A stretch of DNA of 64,000 nucleotides from Desulfuromonas soudanensis (GTDB lineage Bacteria; Desulfobacterota; Desulfuromonadia; Desulfuromonadales; WTL). How positions within the stretch are numbered: the stretch's first letter is position 1; each line of letters opens with the position of its first letter. Made by a program: the position numbers and the translations under genes. Below the pieces are notes generated by a model. It did not search any database. It was not told the origin of the DNA and saw only the letters and a list, made by a program, of their open reading frames with translations. Below, one piece after another: positions 48,247 to 56,992 of this stretch. Where the stretch lies: positions 1,612,001-1,676,000 of the forward strand of contig NZ_CP010802.1 of the NCBI RefSeq assembly GCF_001278055.1, given 5' to 3'.

Positions 48247-48891
48247 CTAAGGGGACTTGCGTTCCTCCCCCCAGATCCGGTCGAGGAACTGGTCGCGCCC
48301 CGAGCCCCAGCGGTAGTATTTATAGCGTATCGGATTCTTTTTGTAGTAGTCCTGGTGGTATTCCTCGGCCGGATAGAAGGTTGTGGCCGCAACGATTTCG
48401 GTCACGATTGGTGCGGCGAAGCGTCCCGAGCGGGCCAGGCGTTCCTTCGATTCCTCGGACAGGCCCTTCTGGGTGTCGTCGAGAGTGAAAATCGCCGAAC
48501 GGTACTGGCTGCCGCGGTCGACGAACTGGCCGCCGCCGTCGGTGGGATCGATGTTCTGCCAAAAGACATCGAGCAGCTTCTCATAGTCGACCTTCTCCGG
48601 GTCGTAGACGATCTGCACCGCCTCAACATGTCCCGTCCCACCCGCCGAGACCTCCTTGTAAGTCGGATTCTTTTTCTCCCCGCCGATGTATCCCGAAGTC
48701 ACTGAGATGACCCCCTCCAGCTTTTCGAAGGGGGGCTCCATGCACCAGAAACAGCCGCCGGCGAAAATTGCCCGGGCCACCCCCTCACCATCCATTCCCC
48801 TCGTACTTTTGTCCTTTTCCGCGGCTCCGGTGGCAGCGGAAAGAGCCCCTATCGCCAGCCAAGCCAGCAACAGGGTCATTCTTCTTTTCAT
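48247..48891 (-). CDS. msrA: Peptide methionine sulfoxide reductase MsrA, exported
   Basis: 214 aa. Signal peptide (MKRRMTLLLAWLAIGALSAATGA) and the MsrA catalytic site GGCFWCMEPPFEKLEGV, then GYIGG and GHVEAVQIVYDP. It reduces the S-epimer of methionine sulfoxide, here in the periplasm. It lies 46 bp after msrB on the same strand with an AAGGAGAT site. Confidence 0.93.
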   Translation of the reverse strand: MKRRMTLLLAWLAIGALSAATGAAEKDKSTRGMDGEGVARAIFAGGCFWCMEPPFEKLEGVISVTSGYIGGEKKNPTYKEVSAGGTGHVEAVQIVYDPEKVDYEKLLDVFWQNIDPTDGGGQFVDRGSQYRSAIFTLDDTQKGLSEESKERLARSGRFAAPIVTEIVAATTFYPAEEYHQDYYKKNPIRYKYYRWGSGRDQFLDRIWGEERKSP

Positions 48892-48937
48892 GATATCTCC
48901 TTAGCGCCGGAACGGGAATTTCCCCCGCCGACGCTGC

Positions 48938-49453
48938 TCATTGCTCAGCGGTTTCGACGAAGGTCAGTGCTGCCGAGTTCATGCAGTAGCGCTCTCCTGT
49001 CGGGTCGGGACCGTCGTTGAAGACGTGGCCGAGGTGGCTGTCGCAGCGACGGCAGAGAACCTCGGTCCGGGTGGTGAACAAACCCCTGTCCGGCGCGGTG
49101 GCGATGTTCTCCGGTGCCACCGGCTCATAGAAGCTCGGCCACCCCGTTCCCGATTCGTACTTGCTCGTGGAGGAGAAGAGGTCGAGGCCGCAGGCGGCAC
49201 AGCGGTAGATGCCGTGGCGGTGCTCGTTCCAGAGTTTTCCCGAATAGGCCCGCTCGGTCCCCTTTTCCCGAAGGACGTGATACTGCTCGGGGGTCAGCCG
49301 GGCTTTCCATTCCTCCGGGCTTTTAACGACTTTTTCGCTCATGACGTATGTCCCCTCTCCGACGGAATAAATTCTGATCTCCTCGGCTTGCGCCGGACGT
49401 GGCGCGGCCAGCATTAAGGCGAGAAGTCCCAAAATCAAGCCTGTTCTTCTCAT
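48938..49453 (-). CDS. msrB: Peptide methionine sulfoxide reductase MsrB, exported
   Basis: 171 aa, start [23 protein letters not shown] (signal peptide) preceded by AAAGGAG; a 59-codon extension upstream is discarded. Zinc cysteines are in CAACGLD and [12 protein letters not shown]; the catalytic Cys is in RYCMNSAAL, with WPSFYEP upstream. It reduces the R-epimer, complementing MsrA. Both are predicted periplasmic, an uncommon msrBA pairing beside copper genes. Confidence 0.93.
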   Translation of the reverse strand: MRRTGLILGLLALMLAAPRPAQAEEIRIYSVGEGTYVMSEKVVKSPEEWKARLTPEQYHVLREKGTERAYSGKLWNEHRHGIYRCAACGLDLFSSTSKYESGTGWPSFYEPVAPENIATAPDRGLFTTRTEVLCRRCDSHLGHVFNDGPDPTGERYCMNSAALTFVETAEQ

Positions 49454-49722
49454 TATTTTTCTCCTTTCATCCCATCCGCTTTTGATTGAAGAATACCAGA
49501 AAAATTTGCCACGGGAAAAGGGAACGGTAATGAACAGCCAAAGGATCGGCACCGGGGAAGTGCCCGATCTGCGGCGGCAAAGGAGACTTTGCCATGAGAG
49601 GTTTCCCGTCAGAGGTGAGGGTCGTTCCAACTATGGCGCATGGACGAATCTCAGGTGGCTGGTAAACTGTCTTGCGACCGGGTTTAGAAAGGTGCGCTTT
49701 CTCTTTCCCAAGGAGAACGACA

Positions 49723-50310
49723 GTGAAGCTGGCCATGACTCTTTTCGTTTTTTGCTTTTTTTGCTCCAGTGCCCTCGGACAGTCCTCGGAGAGCGAGGAT
49801 GGTCCACTTCTCGAGGGGCGTAAGGTGGCAGCAGCCTTCATGCAGGAGCTCAAGGGGGAACTGGAACAGGCCATCGCCGCAGCGGGTCCGGTCTCGGGCA
49901 TCGGGGTCTGTCAAAGCAAGGCCCCGGCCATTGCCGCGCGGTTGTCGGTCGAAACGGGGTGGAAGGTCGGCAGGACGAGTCTGCGGGTGCGCAATCCCGG
50001 CAATGCGCCGGACAGGTGGGAAAAAGTGATTCTCGAAGATTTCGACAGGCGCCGGTTCCAGGGCACCGCTCCTCAGGAGTTGGAAGTTCTTGAAATCGTA
50101 GAGAAAGACGGGGGGAAGGTGCTGCGCTACATGAAGGCGATTCCCACCGGAGAGATCTGCCTCCTCTGTCACGGCGCAGTTCTCGCCCCGGGCGTTGTCG
50201 ACGAACTGTCGCGGCGCTATCCGCAGGACAAGGCCCGGGGTTACAAGCCCGGAGAGATACGCGGCGCCTTCACCCTGAGCCGGCCGGAGAAAGGGGAGGG
50301 GAACAAGTAA
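49723..50310 (+). CDS. DUF3365 c-type heme protein
   Basis: 195 aa, GTG start after AAGGAG. Signal peptide (MKLAMTLFVFCFFCSSALG), then DUF3365 (Tll0287-like) with CICVCQSKAPAIA-like start (GIGVCQSKAPAIAARLS) and one CxxCH heme site, CLLCHG. Such domains bind heme c and are often sensors or electron carriers. It heads the plus-strand run leading to the copper genes. Confidence 0.83.
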   Translation: MKLAMTLFVFCFFCSSALGQSSESEDGPLLEGRKVAAAFMQELKGELEQAIAAAGPVSGIGVCQSKAPAIAARLSVETGWKVGRTSLRVRNPGNAPDRWEKVILEDFDRRRFQGTAPQELEVLEIVEKDGGKVLRYMKAIPTGEICLLCHGAVLAPGVVDELSRRYPQDKARGYKPGEIRGAFTLSRPEKGEGNK

Positions 50311-50361
50311 AAGACGGAGTTTGGTTCAATTCGAACAGCTAACCTTGCAGGGAGAGAAAAC

Positions 50362-50841
50362 ATGAATACGACGAGAAATTTCTGGTTGGTCGGCATGCTG
50401 GTTTTTGCAGCAATGTCGGTGGGTTCTGGCGTGAAAACCGGTTTTGCCTCTTCTCACCAGGACGGCGAAACCACGGCGACTGAAGTCAAGGAGAAGGCCG
50501 TAGAAACCTACGATACCTTGAAGGATTATACGCTGGAACAGCGCGACGAAGCACTGGCAGCGGCCGAAAAAAAGTTGAAGAAACTCGATCTTCGCATCGA
50601 TGAAATGCAAAAGTCCCTCGATGACCGCTGGCAGGAGATGAGTGAGGCTACCCGAAAAAAAACGCAGGAAACTTTGGTTGAGCTGCGCAAGGAGCGCGAA
50701 GAGGTTGCCGAATGGTATGGCGGCATGCGGCACAGTTCCGCCGGAGCCTGGGAAGAGGTGAAAAAAGGGTTTGCCGACAGTTATGATCGTCTGGAAAGGG
50801 CCTTTAAAAAAGCGAAGAAAAAGTTCGAGAGTGAAAAGTAG
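50362..50841 (+). CDS. Exported coiled-coil protein
   Basis: 159 aa, signal peptide (FWLVGMLVFAAMSVGSGVKTGFA), then a long coiled coil (EKKLKKLDLRIDEMQKSLDDRW) and C-terminal SAGAWEEVKKGFADSYDRLERAFKKAKKKFE. The last motif matches the cytoplasmic coiled-coil protein at 41054-41341. It lies between the heme protein and copA. GGGAGAGAA precedes the ATG. Confidence 0.78.
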   Translation: MNTTRNFWLVGMLVFAAMSVGSGVKTGFASSHQDGETTATEVKEKAVETYDTLKDYTLEQRDEALAAAEKKLKKLDLRIDEMQKSLDDRWQEMSEATRKKTQETLVELRKEREEVAEWYGGMRHSSAGAWEEVKKGFADSYDRLERAFKKAKKKFESEK

Positions 50842-50946
50842 GAGGATGGGGGGACTTCTCTGGGAGTCCACATCCTGAGACGCCCGGTCATTTCCTTCCG
50901 AACGTCTATTTTTTGTTCCATCGACAATCAAGCTCTGGAGGACCGC

Positions 50947-52701
50947 ATGAACTTCCAGGAAATTACCCGCCGCCGTTTTCTGCAGGGGGTGGGCGCCGGC
51001 CTCTTTCTTTCCGGCCTGCAGATGCATTTTCCCCTTCCCCTGTGGGCCCGCAGCGATCTATGGGGTCTGCAGGGTCTCCCTCCCGCACAGCGCCGTTACG
51101 ATCTCAAAATCGGCTATTACCCCATCGTCATTGACGGAAAAAAAGGAATGTCCACCGGTATTAACGGCACAGTCCCAGGGCCGCTGGTGCGGTTGCGCGA
51201 AGGGGACGATGTGGAGCTTAATGTCACCAACGCCCTGTCAGATACCGTGCATTCCTCTATTCACTGGCATGGCATCCTCGTCCCCTTTCCCATGGATGGT
51301 GTGCCTGGGATCAATTTCGCCGGTATTCCTCCCGGCGAGACCTACAACTATCGCTACAAAGTCAAACAGGCCGGTACCTACTGGTACCACAGCCACTCTT
51401 TTCTCCAGGAACAATCGGGGACCTACGGACCCTTGATCATCGACCCGAAAGACGGCGAGCCCTTCCGCTTTGATCGCGATTACGTGGTGGTTCTCTCCGA
51501 TTGGTCCTTTGAAAAGCCCGAAACGATCTTCCGCCACATCAATCTCCTCGGCCACTACTACAACTACCAGCAGCGCACCCTCGACGACTTCATCGAGGAT
51601 ATCGGTGAGCACGGCCTCAAGTCGGCCCTAAGCGAGCGCTTGGCCTGGGGAAAGATGCGCATGAGTCCCGTCGATCTGGCCGACGTAACCGGCGCAACCT
51701 ACACCTATCTGATCAACGGCAATTCTCCGGACATGAACTGGACTGCCCTGTTCAACCCCGGCGAGACGGTTCGTCTGCGCTTCATCAACGCCTCGGCCAT
51801 GAGTACTTTTGACGTGCGTATTCCCGGGCTCGACCTCGAGGTGGTGATGGCCGACGGCAAGGCGGTGCGCCCGGTCCAGGTCCAGGAGTTTCGCATCGGC
51901 GTGGCCGAAACCTACGACGTTTTGGTGCGGCCGACCGAAGACAGGCCCTTCACCCTCTTTGCCGAGTCCCTTGACCGCAGCGGCTACGCCCGCGCTACCC
52001 TCTCCCCCGAGGCGGGGCTGCAGCCTCCGGTTCCCGGGCTGCGACCACGCCCGGTGCGTCAACTCCAGGACCTCGGTATGGGAATGATGGCGGGGATGGG
52101 GCAGGGGTCAATGGAGGGCGGGATGTCCTCCGGCAAGGAGTCGGCCAAGGACGACCCGCGTATTCCTGGACCCAATGGGCCGGAGCCCTTTTTGCCTGAT
52201 CGCCAAAACTCTTCCAACGTGGCGATGATCATCAAGCATCCCCGTTATCGTCTCGACGAGCCAGGGATCGGCCTCGGCGACGACGGCTGGCGGGTCCTCA
52301 CCTATCAGGACCTGGTTTCTGCCGAGCCGCAGGTCTATGCCGAGACGCCCGAGCGGGAGATGACCATCAATATCACCGCCAACATGGAACGATACATGTT
52401 CTCCTTCGATGGCATGAAATTCACCGAGCATCCCGGTCCCTATCTCTTCCGCCACAACGAACGGCTGCGGCTCTTTCTCGTCAATCACACCATGATGGAG
52501 CACCCCATCCATCTTCACGGCATGTGGATGCAGCTGGAAAACGGCGCGGAAGAACTCCCCTACAAGCACACCCTTCTGGTCAAACCCGGCGAGGTCCTTT
52601 CGGCCTTGATCACCCCCATAGAAAAGGGGGACTGGGCTTTTCACTGTCACCTCCTCTACCACATGGAAGCCGGGATGTTTCAAGTGGTGCGGGTCGCCTG
52701 A
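50947..52701 (+). CDS. copA: Multicopper oxidase, CopA copper-resistance type
   Basis: 584 aa. Tat signal (ITRRRFLQGVGAGLFLSG). Copper ligands are in SIHWHG, WYHSHSF, HPIHLHG and HCHLLYHMEAGM (type 1, 2 and 3 sites). A short Met-rich loop (GMGMMAGMGQGSMEGGM) is typical of Cu(I) oxidases. It oxidises Cu(I) in the periplasm. GAGGACC precedes the ATG. copB follows 14 bp later. Confidence 0.93.
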   Translation: MNFQEITRRRFLQGVGAGLFLSGLQMHFPLPLWARSDLWGLQGLPPAQRRYDLKIGYYPIVIDGKKGMSTGINGTVPGPLVRLREGDDVELNVTNALSDTVHSSIHWHGILVPFPMDGVPGINFAGIPPGETYNYRYKVKQAGTYWYHSHSFLQEQSGTYGPLIIDPKDGEPFRFDRDYVVVLSDWSFEKPETIFRHINLLGHYYNYQQRTLDDFIEDIGEHGLKSALSERLAWGKMRMSPVDLADVTGATYTYLINGNSPDMNWTALFNPGETVRLRFINASAMSTFDVRIPGLDLEVVMADGKAVRPVQVQEFRIGVAETYDVLVRPTEDRPFTLFAESLDRSGYARATLSPEAGLQPPVPGLRPRPVRQLQDLGMGMMAGMGQGSMEGGMSSGKESAKDDPRIPGPNGPEPFLPDRQNSSNVAMIIKHPRYRLDEPGIGLGDDGWRVLTYQDLVSAEPQVYAETPEREMTINITANMERYMFSFDGMKFTEHPGPYLFRHNERLRLFLVNHTMMEHPIHLHGMWMQLENGAEELPYKHTLLVKPGEVLSALITPIEKGDWAFHCHLLYHMEAGMFQVVRVA

Positions 52702-52715
52702 TGGGAGGAGCAGAG

Positions 52716-53570
52716 ATGAAGAGGCAGATCTTTTTCTGGATGCTGACGCTGCTGCCGGCTCTTGTTTTTGCCGCGGATGAAAGTCCTGGCGATTCGCGCA
52801 AGGGATACTTCCCTGCTGATTATCGGGAGATTCAGACCGATCCGCAGGTAGGTGAGGGAATCCAAAAATATGCCGAGGACGGCCAGGAGGGGCCGCAGCA
52901 GAATTTCGGCGTCCAACCCATCCACGACAATCAAATTTTCGCTACCTTCAAGGCCGATCGGTCCGAATACCAGTGGCGCGAAGACAACAAAGAGATATTT
53001 CTGTGGGACGTGCAGGGATGGATCGGGGAGGACTACAACAAGCTCTATCTCAAAAGCGAGGGGGAGGTGCTGCTCAATGACAGCACCAGGGTCGAAGAAG
53101 CCGAGATCGAGCTGCTCTACAGCCGCAACATTTCAAAATTCTGGGATGTGCAGGCCGGTCTTCGCCATGATTTTGCGCCGCACCCCGCGCGCACCTTTGC
53201 CGCTCTCGGCATGCAGGGGCTGGCTCCCTACTGGTTCGAAATCGACGCCACGGCCTATCTCAGCGAGGACGGCGATCTCAGTGCGAAGTTCGAAGCCGAG
53301 TACGAATTGCTGCTGACCCAGAGGCTGGTCCTCATCCCCCGGATGGAAGCCGGGCTCTCTCTGCAGGATGTCCCCGAATACCAACAATGGCAGGGTGTGA
53401 CCGATCTCACCCTCGGCGCTCGATTGCTGTATCATTTCCGCCGTGAATTCGCACCCTACCTCGGAGTGACCTGGAATCGCAAAGTGGGAAAAACCGCCCA
53501 TAACGTGAAAAAGGACGGTGGGGACATCGATGACAGCGGGGTGGTGGCGGGTCTGCGGTTCTGGTTTTGA
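52716..53570 (+). CDS. copB: Outer-membrane copper resistance protein CopB
   Basis: 284 aa. Signal peptide (MKRQIFFWMLTLLPALVFAA), then WREDNKEIFLWDVQGWIGEDYNKLYLKSEGE, the CopB family core, and a barrel ending in LRFWF. The usual His/Met-rich N-terminus is absent. GGGAGGAG precedes the ATG at 52716. It works with CopA in copper export or sequestration. Confidence 0.9.
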   Translation: MKRQIFFWMLTLLPALVFAADESPGDSRKGYFPADYREIQTDPQVGEGIQKYAEDGQEGPQQNFGVQPIHDNQIFATFKADRSEYQWREDNKEIFLWDVQGWIGEDYNKLYLKSEGEVLLNDSTRVEEAEIELLYSRNISKFWDVQAGLRHDFAPHPARTFAALGMQGLAPYWFEIDATAYLSEDGDLSAKFEAEYELLLTQRLVLIPRMEAGLSLQDVPEYQQWQGVTDLTLGARLLYHFRREFAPYLGVTWNRKVGKTAHNVKKDGGDIDDSGVVAGLRFWF

Positions 53571-53642
53571 AAACGATGGCGACAGATCCCGGGGAACGTC
53601 GGCCCAACAAACCTCCGGGTTCGGCAGCGGAAATTAAAAATA

Positions 53643-53671
53643 TTGACCCTCTAGAGTAATTGCTCTATTTT
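53643..53671 (+). promoter_or_regulatory. Promoter and operator of radical SAM-TetR operon
   Basis: TTGACC (53643-53648), 17-bp spacer, TATTTT (53666-53671). The inverted repeat TAGAG-TAATTG-CTCTA (53652-53667) fills the spacer and -10. A similar GAG-N6-CTCTA is in the GDSL promoter. Confidence 0.6.
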
Positions 53672-53695
53672 TTAAAAAAACTCTCGGAGGTCTTT

Positions 53696-55057
53696 ATGAA
53701 TGTGCTGCTGATTCATCCGCCAAGCGCCAATCCGCTGCTGGACAAGGTCTACATGCATGAACCGTTGGCTCTGGAGTATCTTGGGGCCGGCCTGAAAGAA
53801 GACGGGCACGAGGTGGAGATTTTCGATGCCAGACTCGAAGGTTCAATTGAAAAAGCCTATCATCGTTTCCGGCCGGACATCGTCGGATTGACTGCCTTCA
53901 CCAGTCATGTCCGTATCGTCAAAGCCATGGCGGAGAACTTAAAGCGCCTTGACCCCGACCTTCTGGTGGTGATCGGGGGGCATCACGCCACCGTCTCCCC
54001 GGAAGACTTCAACGTCCACGGCATCGACCTGGTGGTGGTCGGCGAAGGGGTGCAGGCGCTTCGGGAGATTGCCCGCTTCGCAGAAGCAGGGGAGAATTTT
54101 TCCGCAATCCGGGGCCTGGGGCTCGTGCGGGCCGGTGCAGAGATCCTTTTGACGGAAGCGCGCCCCTATACGCCCCTGGATGCGTTGCCTGTCCCCGACC
54201 GAAGCCTCACCCGGCGCCACCGCAAACATTATTTCAGTGAATGGTTGCAGCCGCTGGCTTCGATACGGACCTCCCTTGGCTGTACCTCCCGTTGTAACTT
54301 CTGTGCTCTGTGGCCGATCACCGGCGGCAAGTACCTTCGAAGGTCGGTGGCGTCGGTGGTGGACGAGTTGAAGGGGATCGAGGAACCGAATGTCTTTTTT
54401 TGTGACGATGAATCGATGTGCGACGTCCGGCGGATGGACGCACTGGCCGATGCCATCGACGGGGCCGGTCTGCGCAAGCGCTACTTTCTCTACGCCCGGG
54501 CCGATACCGTCGTCTCTTGCCCCGAACTTTTTATCAAATGGCGCAAGATCGGACTGGCGCAGGTCTTTATCGGCATGGAGAGCTTCAGCGACGAGCGCCT
54601 TGGCCGATTGAACAAGGGGATCAGCATTGCCCAGCAGCGGAACGCGGTGAGGTATCTCCAGGATTTGGGCCTGATCGTTTACGCAAATTTCATGGTCGAT
54701 ACCGATTTTGAGAAGGAGGATTTTGCCCGCCTGACGGCCCATATCCGAGAGCTCGAATTGCAGCATGTGGGGTTTTCCGTGCTGACCCCTCTTCCGGGAA
54801 CCGAACTCTATCGGCAGCGGCGCCGGGAACTGGTCACGGAAAACCCCGAACTTTTCGACATGGTGCATGCCGTGCTGCCAACGCGCCTGCCGCTTTCCGA
54901 ATTCTACAGCCGCATGCTCGACCTCTACACCAAATCCCTCCCCCTGTCACAGACGGTGCGCTCCCTGGCGCGTTTTGGTCCGCTACGAATTTGGAAGCAG
55001 CTGGCCCTGTTGTCCAGCTTCAGCCGCTACCTCAAGAAGGCGCATCTGGAAACCTGA
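53696..55057 (+). CDS. B12-binding radical SAM protein
   Basis: 453 aa. N-terminal cobalamin-binding fold (VLLIHPPSANPLLDKVYMHEP; DIVGLTAFTSHVRIVKAM), then a radical SAM core with Cys196, Cys200 and Cys203 (CTSRCNFC). Members such as BchE, HpnR and HpnJ modify lipids, pigments or cofactors; the substrate cannot be read. CGGAGG precedes the ATG at 53696. It shares an operon with a TetR regulator, which suggests response to a lipid or aromatic ligand. Confidence 0.87.
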   Translation: MNVLLIHPPSANPLLDKVYMHEPLALEYLGAGLKEDGHEVEIFDARLEGSIEKAYHRFRPDIVGLTAFTSHVRIVKAMAENLKRLDPDLLVVIGGHHATVSPEDFNVHGIDLVVVGEGVQALREIARFAEAGENFSAIRGLGLVRAGAEILLTEARPYTPLDALPVPDRSLTRRHRKHYFSEWLQPLASIRTSLGCTSRCNFCALWPITGGKYLRRSVASVVDELKGIEEPNVFFCDDESMCDVRRMDALADAIDGAGLRKRYFLYARADTVVSCPELFIKWRKIGLAQVFIGMESFSDERLGRLNKGISIAQQRNAVRYLQDLGLIVYANFMVDTDFEKEDFARLTAHIRELELQHVGFSVLTPLPGTELYRQRRRELVTENPELFDMVHAVLPTRLPLSEFYSRMLDLYTKSLPLSQTVRSLARFGPLRIWKQLALLSSFSRYLKKAHLET

Positions 55058-55102
55058 TGCGAAATGTGACAAGATGCTCCTCAACCAAACGGATGAGGAC
55101 GC

Positions 55103-55687
55103 ATGAAGACCAAAGACAAAATCATTGAGACGGCACGGCTCCTTTTCAACGAGAAAGGAACCCGGCACGTCACCACCAACCATATCGCCGAGGCGGCGGG
55201 GATCAGCCCGGGGAATCTTTATTACCACTTCCGCAACAAGGAGGACATCATCCGCGCCCTCTTCGAGCGGCTCGCCGCCGAAGGATTTGAGGAATATCAA
55301 AAGGTGCTGCAAGAGTATCCGCCCGGCACCCTGGAGTCGATGGATCAGACTTTTTCCATGATCCAAACGTTCAACTGGCGGTACCGCTTCTTTAAGCGCG
55401 AGCTGACTGCCCTGATCATGAACGACCCCTTGCTCAAGGAACGCTTTGGCGATGTAAATCGGATGCAGCTGACGGTCATTGGCCAGTCCATCAGGCAGGC
55501 CATGGAGAAGGGGTTCCTGCGGCCACTCGATGACCGGACCCTCGGGCTCCTCACCGAGGAGGTCTGGCTTGTAACTCTCTTCTGGCTCAACTATCTGGAC
55601 ATCGGCGGCGAAGAGGTCGACGAGCAGACCCTGAAGCGGGGGAGTGAAATGCTTCGAAACATCATGGCAAATTATCTGACCCGATGA
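55103..55687 (+). CDS. TetR-family regulator
   Basis: 194 aa. N-terminal HTH (HVTTNHIAEAAGISPGNLYYHFRNKEDII) of TetR type and a helical ligand domain. It lies 45 bp after the radical SAM gene and converges on the GDSL gene. Candidate operators are in the promoters of both (53652-53667 and 56793-56808), so it probably represses them and itself. Confidence 0.88.
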   Translation: MKTKDKIIETARLLFNEKGTRHVTTNHIAEAAGISPGNLYYHFRNKEDIIRALFERLAAEGFEEYQKVLQEYPPGTLESMDQTFSMIQTFNWRYRFFKRELTALIMNDPLLKERFGDVNRMQLTVIGQSIRQAMEKGFLRPLDDRTLGLLTEEVWLVTLFWLNYLDIGGEEVDEQTLKRGSEMLRNIMANYLTR

Positions 55688-55712
55688 TGGCAGCGCTCAC
55701 CCCGTTCGCCGG

Positions 55713-56729
55713 CTAGCGGCTGCCGTAACAGACTCCTCGCCAGGCAGCAGGAGGCATCCCCGCCGGACGTCCCTTCAGGCCCGGGGTGGCGTCGCCGGTT
55801 CCGCAAAATGCCGCCCGGAACTTGTCAGCAAAGATCGCCTGGACGGCGGTGGTCGGATGGACCGAGTCCCAGAAGAGATATTCATCCGGATTGGCACAAA
55901 CCACGGGGGGGAGGCCGACGGGGAAGGTGAGACAGGCTTCGGTGACATTGGTCAGGGCGAAGGTCGCCGGATCACCGCTGATGTCCTGAAGAATCCGAGC
56001 CGTATCCAGAATTTCCATTGTTTCGGCGCAGGCGGCCGGAAGGTTCGAGAGGGTCTGTTCCAGCCCGGCATTAAACTGCGCAATGGTTTGGGAAAAAAGG
56101 GCTTGGGCCTCGGGGCCAAGGTCCCGTGCGAAGGGTGTCAGGCCGATATCGGGCATGTTGCCGACGGCAAAATGTCTGGCCCCGGCTGTTCCCAGCTTGC
56201 AGACGGAATCGGCGATATTCTCTGCCGTTTTCGCGAGGATCTGCTCCATCATCCCCTGCTGCACCAGGCCCAGAAAGAAGTCGTTGGGGCCTGCCCAGAT
56301 CACATAGAGGGCGGAGGGATTTAACCCTTCCGGGTATTCGGCGAGGAGTGCGTCGATTTCTTCGGAAACCCCTGGGAGCCCCGGAATGGCCGGCGGGTTC
56401 TGGACGCTGTTGAAGTTGGAAACCGGAACGCCCTCCTGTAAAAAGACCCCGGACAGGGCCCCGCCAAAGGCGCGACTGTCGACGGGAATCCCCAGGTCGG
56501 CCGACAGGTACTCCGTCCACACCGGCCCGTTGCAGTTGCGTTGCGCGTACGGCGGACTCGGCGGCCAGAATCCGGTGAGAGCAAAGAGATTGCCCGGGTC
56601 GGACAAGCTGTCTCCGATAACAAAAATGACATTTTTCGGATTTTTAGCCCATGCCGGTTCGCTGACCATCCCGATGAAAAGACCTGCTGCCAGCACCGCC
56701 AAAAATGAATTTCTGATCCATTGTCTCAT
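55713..56729 (-). CDS. Exported GDSL/SGNH lipase-esterase
   Basis: 338 aa. Signal peptide, then the SGNH blocks: nucleophile Ser in VIGDSLSDPGN, Asn in WAGPNDFF, and the catalytic Asp/His in SVHPTTAVQ. The LFALTGFWPPSPPYAQRNCNGPVW stretch resembles thermolabile hemolysin/GDSL lipases. It should cleave esters of lipids in the periplasm or outside. It converges with the tetR gene and has a promoter with the same operator candidate. Confidence 0.88.
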   Translation of the reverse strand: MRQWIRNSFLAVLAAGLFIGMVSEPAWAKNPKNVIFVIGDSLSDPGNLFALTGFWPPSPPYAQRNCNGPVWTEYLSADLGIPVDSRAFGGALSGVFLQEGVPVSNFNSVQNPPAIPGLPGVSEEIDALLAEYPEGLNPSALYVIWAGPNDFFLGLVQQGMMEQILAKTAENIADSVCKLGTAGARHFAVGNMPDIGLTPFARDLGPEAQALFSQTIAQFNAGLEQTLSNLPAACAETMEILDTARILQDISGDPATFALTNVTEACLTFPVGLPPVVCANPDEYLFWDSVHPTTAVQAIFADKFRAAFCGTGDATPGLKGRPAGMPPAAWRGVCYGSR

Positions 56730-56785
56730 TATGCTCTCCTTTTTCGGTCGTCAGGATTATCCTTTGCCCCCTTTGTGCTGAGAAT

Positions 56786-56813
56786 ATCCTAATAGAGCCT
56801 GGACTCCTGTCAA
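56786..56813 (-). promoter_or_regulatory. GDSL gene promoter with operator-like repeat
   Basis: Minus-strand TTGACA (plus 56808-56813), 16-bp spacer and TAGGAT (plus 56786-56791). In the spacer, TAGAG-CCTGGA-CTCCT (56793-56808) matches the TAGAG-N6-CTC pattern of the radical SAM promoter. Confidence 0.55.
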
Positions 56814-56867
56814 ATCCAAAATGACCGCAAAATTCCCCGGAATTTCTTGCAAGACCGACAATACAAA

Positions 56868-56900
56868 ACGGCCCGCCCTTTTCAGGGCGGGCCGTCGTCT
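56868..56900 (-). terminator. Terminator after MFS gene
   Basis: An 11-bp stem (ACGGCCCGCCC and its complement) with a 6-nt loop and T-rich tails on both strands; it lies about 100 bp past the MFS stop and also shields the GDSL promoter. Confidence 0.8.
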
Positions 56901-56992
56901 TTTTGTTTCCCCATCGCAATAATAAAGGGGGGGGGCGCTCGAAGGCCCTTTATGGGTGATCTCTTGGAAAAACTGTCCGATCTTCTGATTTG

